Positions 6,767-7,713 of a stretch of DNA of 7,713 bases are shown here, piece after piece. This DNA is from Acidobacteriota bacterium (GTDB taxonomy: Bacteria; Acidobacteriota; Terriglobia; Terriglobales; SCQP01): positions 1-7,713 of the forward strand of contig JAKAOE010000077.1 of the NCBI GenBank assembly GCA_021823305.1. Direction: 5' to 3'. The translations under genes were made by a program, and so were the position numbers. A model generated the notes under the pieces. That model had not been told where the DNA came from, did not search any database, and saw only the letters and a list, made by a program, of their open reading frames with translations. The first letter of the stretch is position 1. Every line of letters starts with the position of its first letter.

Positions 6767-7713
6767 TCAGTGGCGCTTGCGGGTATACGTGATCTTGGAG
6801 GAAACAGTGAACCGGCGGTAATGGGAATACTGCATTTGCGACTCCCACCACCCCATTTCCATCTCCGTCATGGCCGTCGCCCGGCTCGGTAGCACGTAAT
6901 GCGTCCGCGCGACCCGCACCGGTGTCCACTCAATGCTCATTTGAACCGAGCGCGCCGACATCCCTGAGGGCAGTTTGTACTGCATCTCCAGCCGCCGCGG
7001 TAGATGGTCGCTCCGGGCGATCCACAAGTTGCCGCGCACCGGGGCATAGTAACTTTGAAACCCCATGTACGCCCGGCCGAGGCAGCCATTGGCCGGGCTC
7101 GTAAAACGGAACCCATCCACCGGCTCGGTGAAGCTTGTGTGTCCCCTGGCCCCGGCTACCACGCGAATGCCGCAATCGGACCGCACGAATGCGCGGATGT
7201 AGGCGAAGCCGCCGTTCCAGTGGTATACGGGCGCGGTCAGGTAGGGCCCCGTCCACGGAATGCCATTGAGCTTCATCCCGCCGTGCGCGATCCGCCCGTT
7301 CGCCATCGTGACGGTTTCCTGCAGGTTTCGCATGGCCAAAAGCCGTCCCGTCGACTGTGTGATGGTGTTTTTCTCGATTGCGTCGGCGATGTAGTTCGGG
7401 AAGCTCGCGATCCATCGCCGCATGGCGGTTTGGGGCGCCGGGGAAAGCGCGTTGGGTTGCGGCGCCGGGGCGCCACGGACGGCGCCCGGCGGTAGAGCCA
7501 GCAGGTTGCCGCGCAGGAGTCGCGCGCTCGACGCCATCGCGGCTTGCACCTGCGCGGGGCTCGCGTGCCCGAGATAATGGAGGCCGCTCAACCGCAGGTA
7601 GTAGTCCAGCGCGGTGCCGGGATCGTAAAACTGGCGGATCGGGACCGCGCTGATGTCCACCTTGTCGCCGAGCAGGTAGCGCGAAAGCCGGCTGGCGGTG
7701 AGTCCGCCCGGCA
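6767..7713 (-). CDS. Uncharacterised protein, C-terminal part (start beyond the right edge)
   Basis: I do not recognise this gene with confidence. The frame is open from the right edge to a TGA at 6767-6769, giving 314 residues in the window. A GTG at 7660 is in frame, but 17 more sense codons precede it without an ATG, so the true start is probably outside. The N-terminal third is alanine/leucine-rich and helical-looking, with a proline-alanine linker (PGAVRGAPAPQPNALSPAP). The rest has short alternating hydrophobic and aromatic strands (YHWNGGFAYIRAFV, MGFQSYYAPV, YSHYRRFTVSSKITY) and two cysteines (SDCGIRV, NGCLG), suggesting an exported beta-rich fold. The ending resembles, from memory, poorly described exported proteins that are numerous in Acidobacteriota; that is only an impression. 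It is less GC-rich than its neighbours: hand counts give 50% at 6781-6840 and 62% at 6841-6900. It converges on the SYLF gene with no gap. Confidence 0.8.
   Translation of the reverse strand, partial: PGGLTASRLSRYLLGDKVDISAVPIRQFYDPGTALDYYLRLSGLHYLGHASPAQVQAAMASSARLLRGNLLALPPGAVRGAPAPQPNALSPAPQTAMRRWIASFPNYIADAIEKNTITQSTGRLLAMRNLQETVTMANGRIAHGGMKLNGIPWTGPYLTAPVYHWNGGFAYIRAFVRSDCGIRVVAGARGHTSFTEPVDGFRFTSPANGCLGRAYMGFQSYYAPVRGNLWIARSDHLPRRLEMQYKLPSGMSARSVQMSIEWTPVRVARTHYVLPSRATAMTEMEMGWWESQMQYSHYRRFTVSSKITYTRKRH

Overview
This is a GC-rich window packed with bacterial housekeeping and metabolic genes. Its protein styles fit Acidobacteriota best: a VIT1/CCC1-type iron exporter next to Era, a secreted SYLF protein, and a cytoplasmic-looking GH15 glucoamylase. 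The taxonomic guess rests on resemblance only, because no rRNA or other marker is present. I see no tRNA, rRNA, CRISPR array, insertion sequence or phage gene.

Left half (1-3740, minus strand). Three genes read leftward with short gaps: an M50 site-2-type intramembrane metalloprotease with two CBS domains, then a GH15 glucoamylase 30 bp downstream, then the N-terminal 51 codons of a LacD-type tagatose-1,6-bisphosphate aldolase 33 bp further on, cut by the window edge. The spacing suggests one operon. The two enzymes fit intracellular breakdown of alpha-glucan or sugar phosphates. The protease is the odd partner.

Centre (3741-5949, plus strand). An 85-bp divergent region separates the protease from a rightward cluster: a VIT1/CCC1-family metal transporter, era (start codon overlapping the transporter's stop codon) and nrdR (4 bp after era). 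The cluster joins metal-ion homeostasis, small-subunit ribosome maturation and repression of ribonucleotide reductase genes.

Right part (5950-7713). A secreted SYLF (YSC84-like) protein follows nrdR by 40 bp. Its very strong Shine-Dalgarno lies inside a predicted hairpin. It ends stop-codon-to-stop-codon against a leftward, unrecognised gene of lower GC content that runs off the right edge.

No clearly new multi-gene system is visible. The items most worth a second look are the hairpin that hides the SYLF ribosome-binding site, the divergent region where neither gene has a Shine-Dalgarno, the transporter-era overlap, the protease-glucoamylase pairing, and the uncharacterised gene at the right end.
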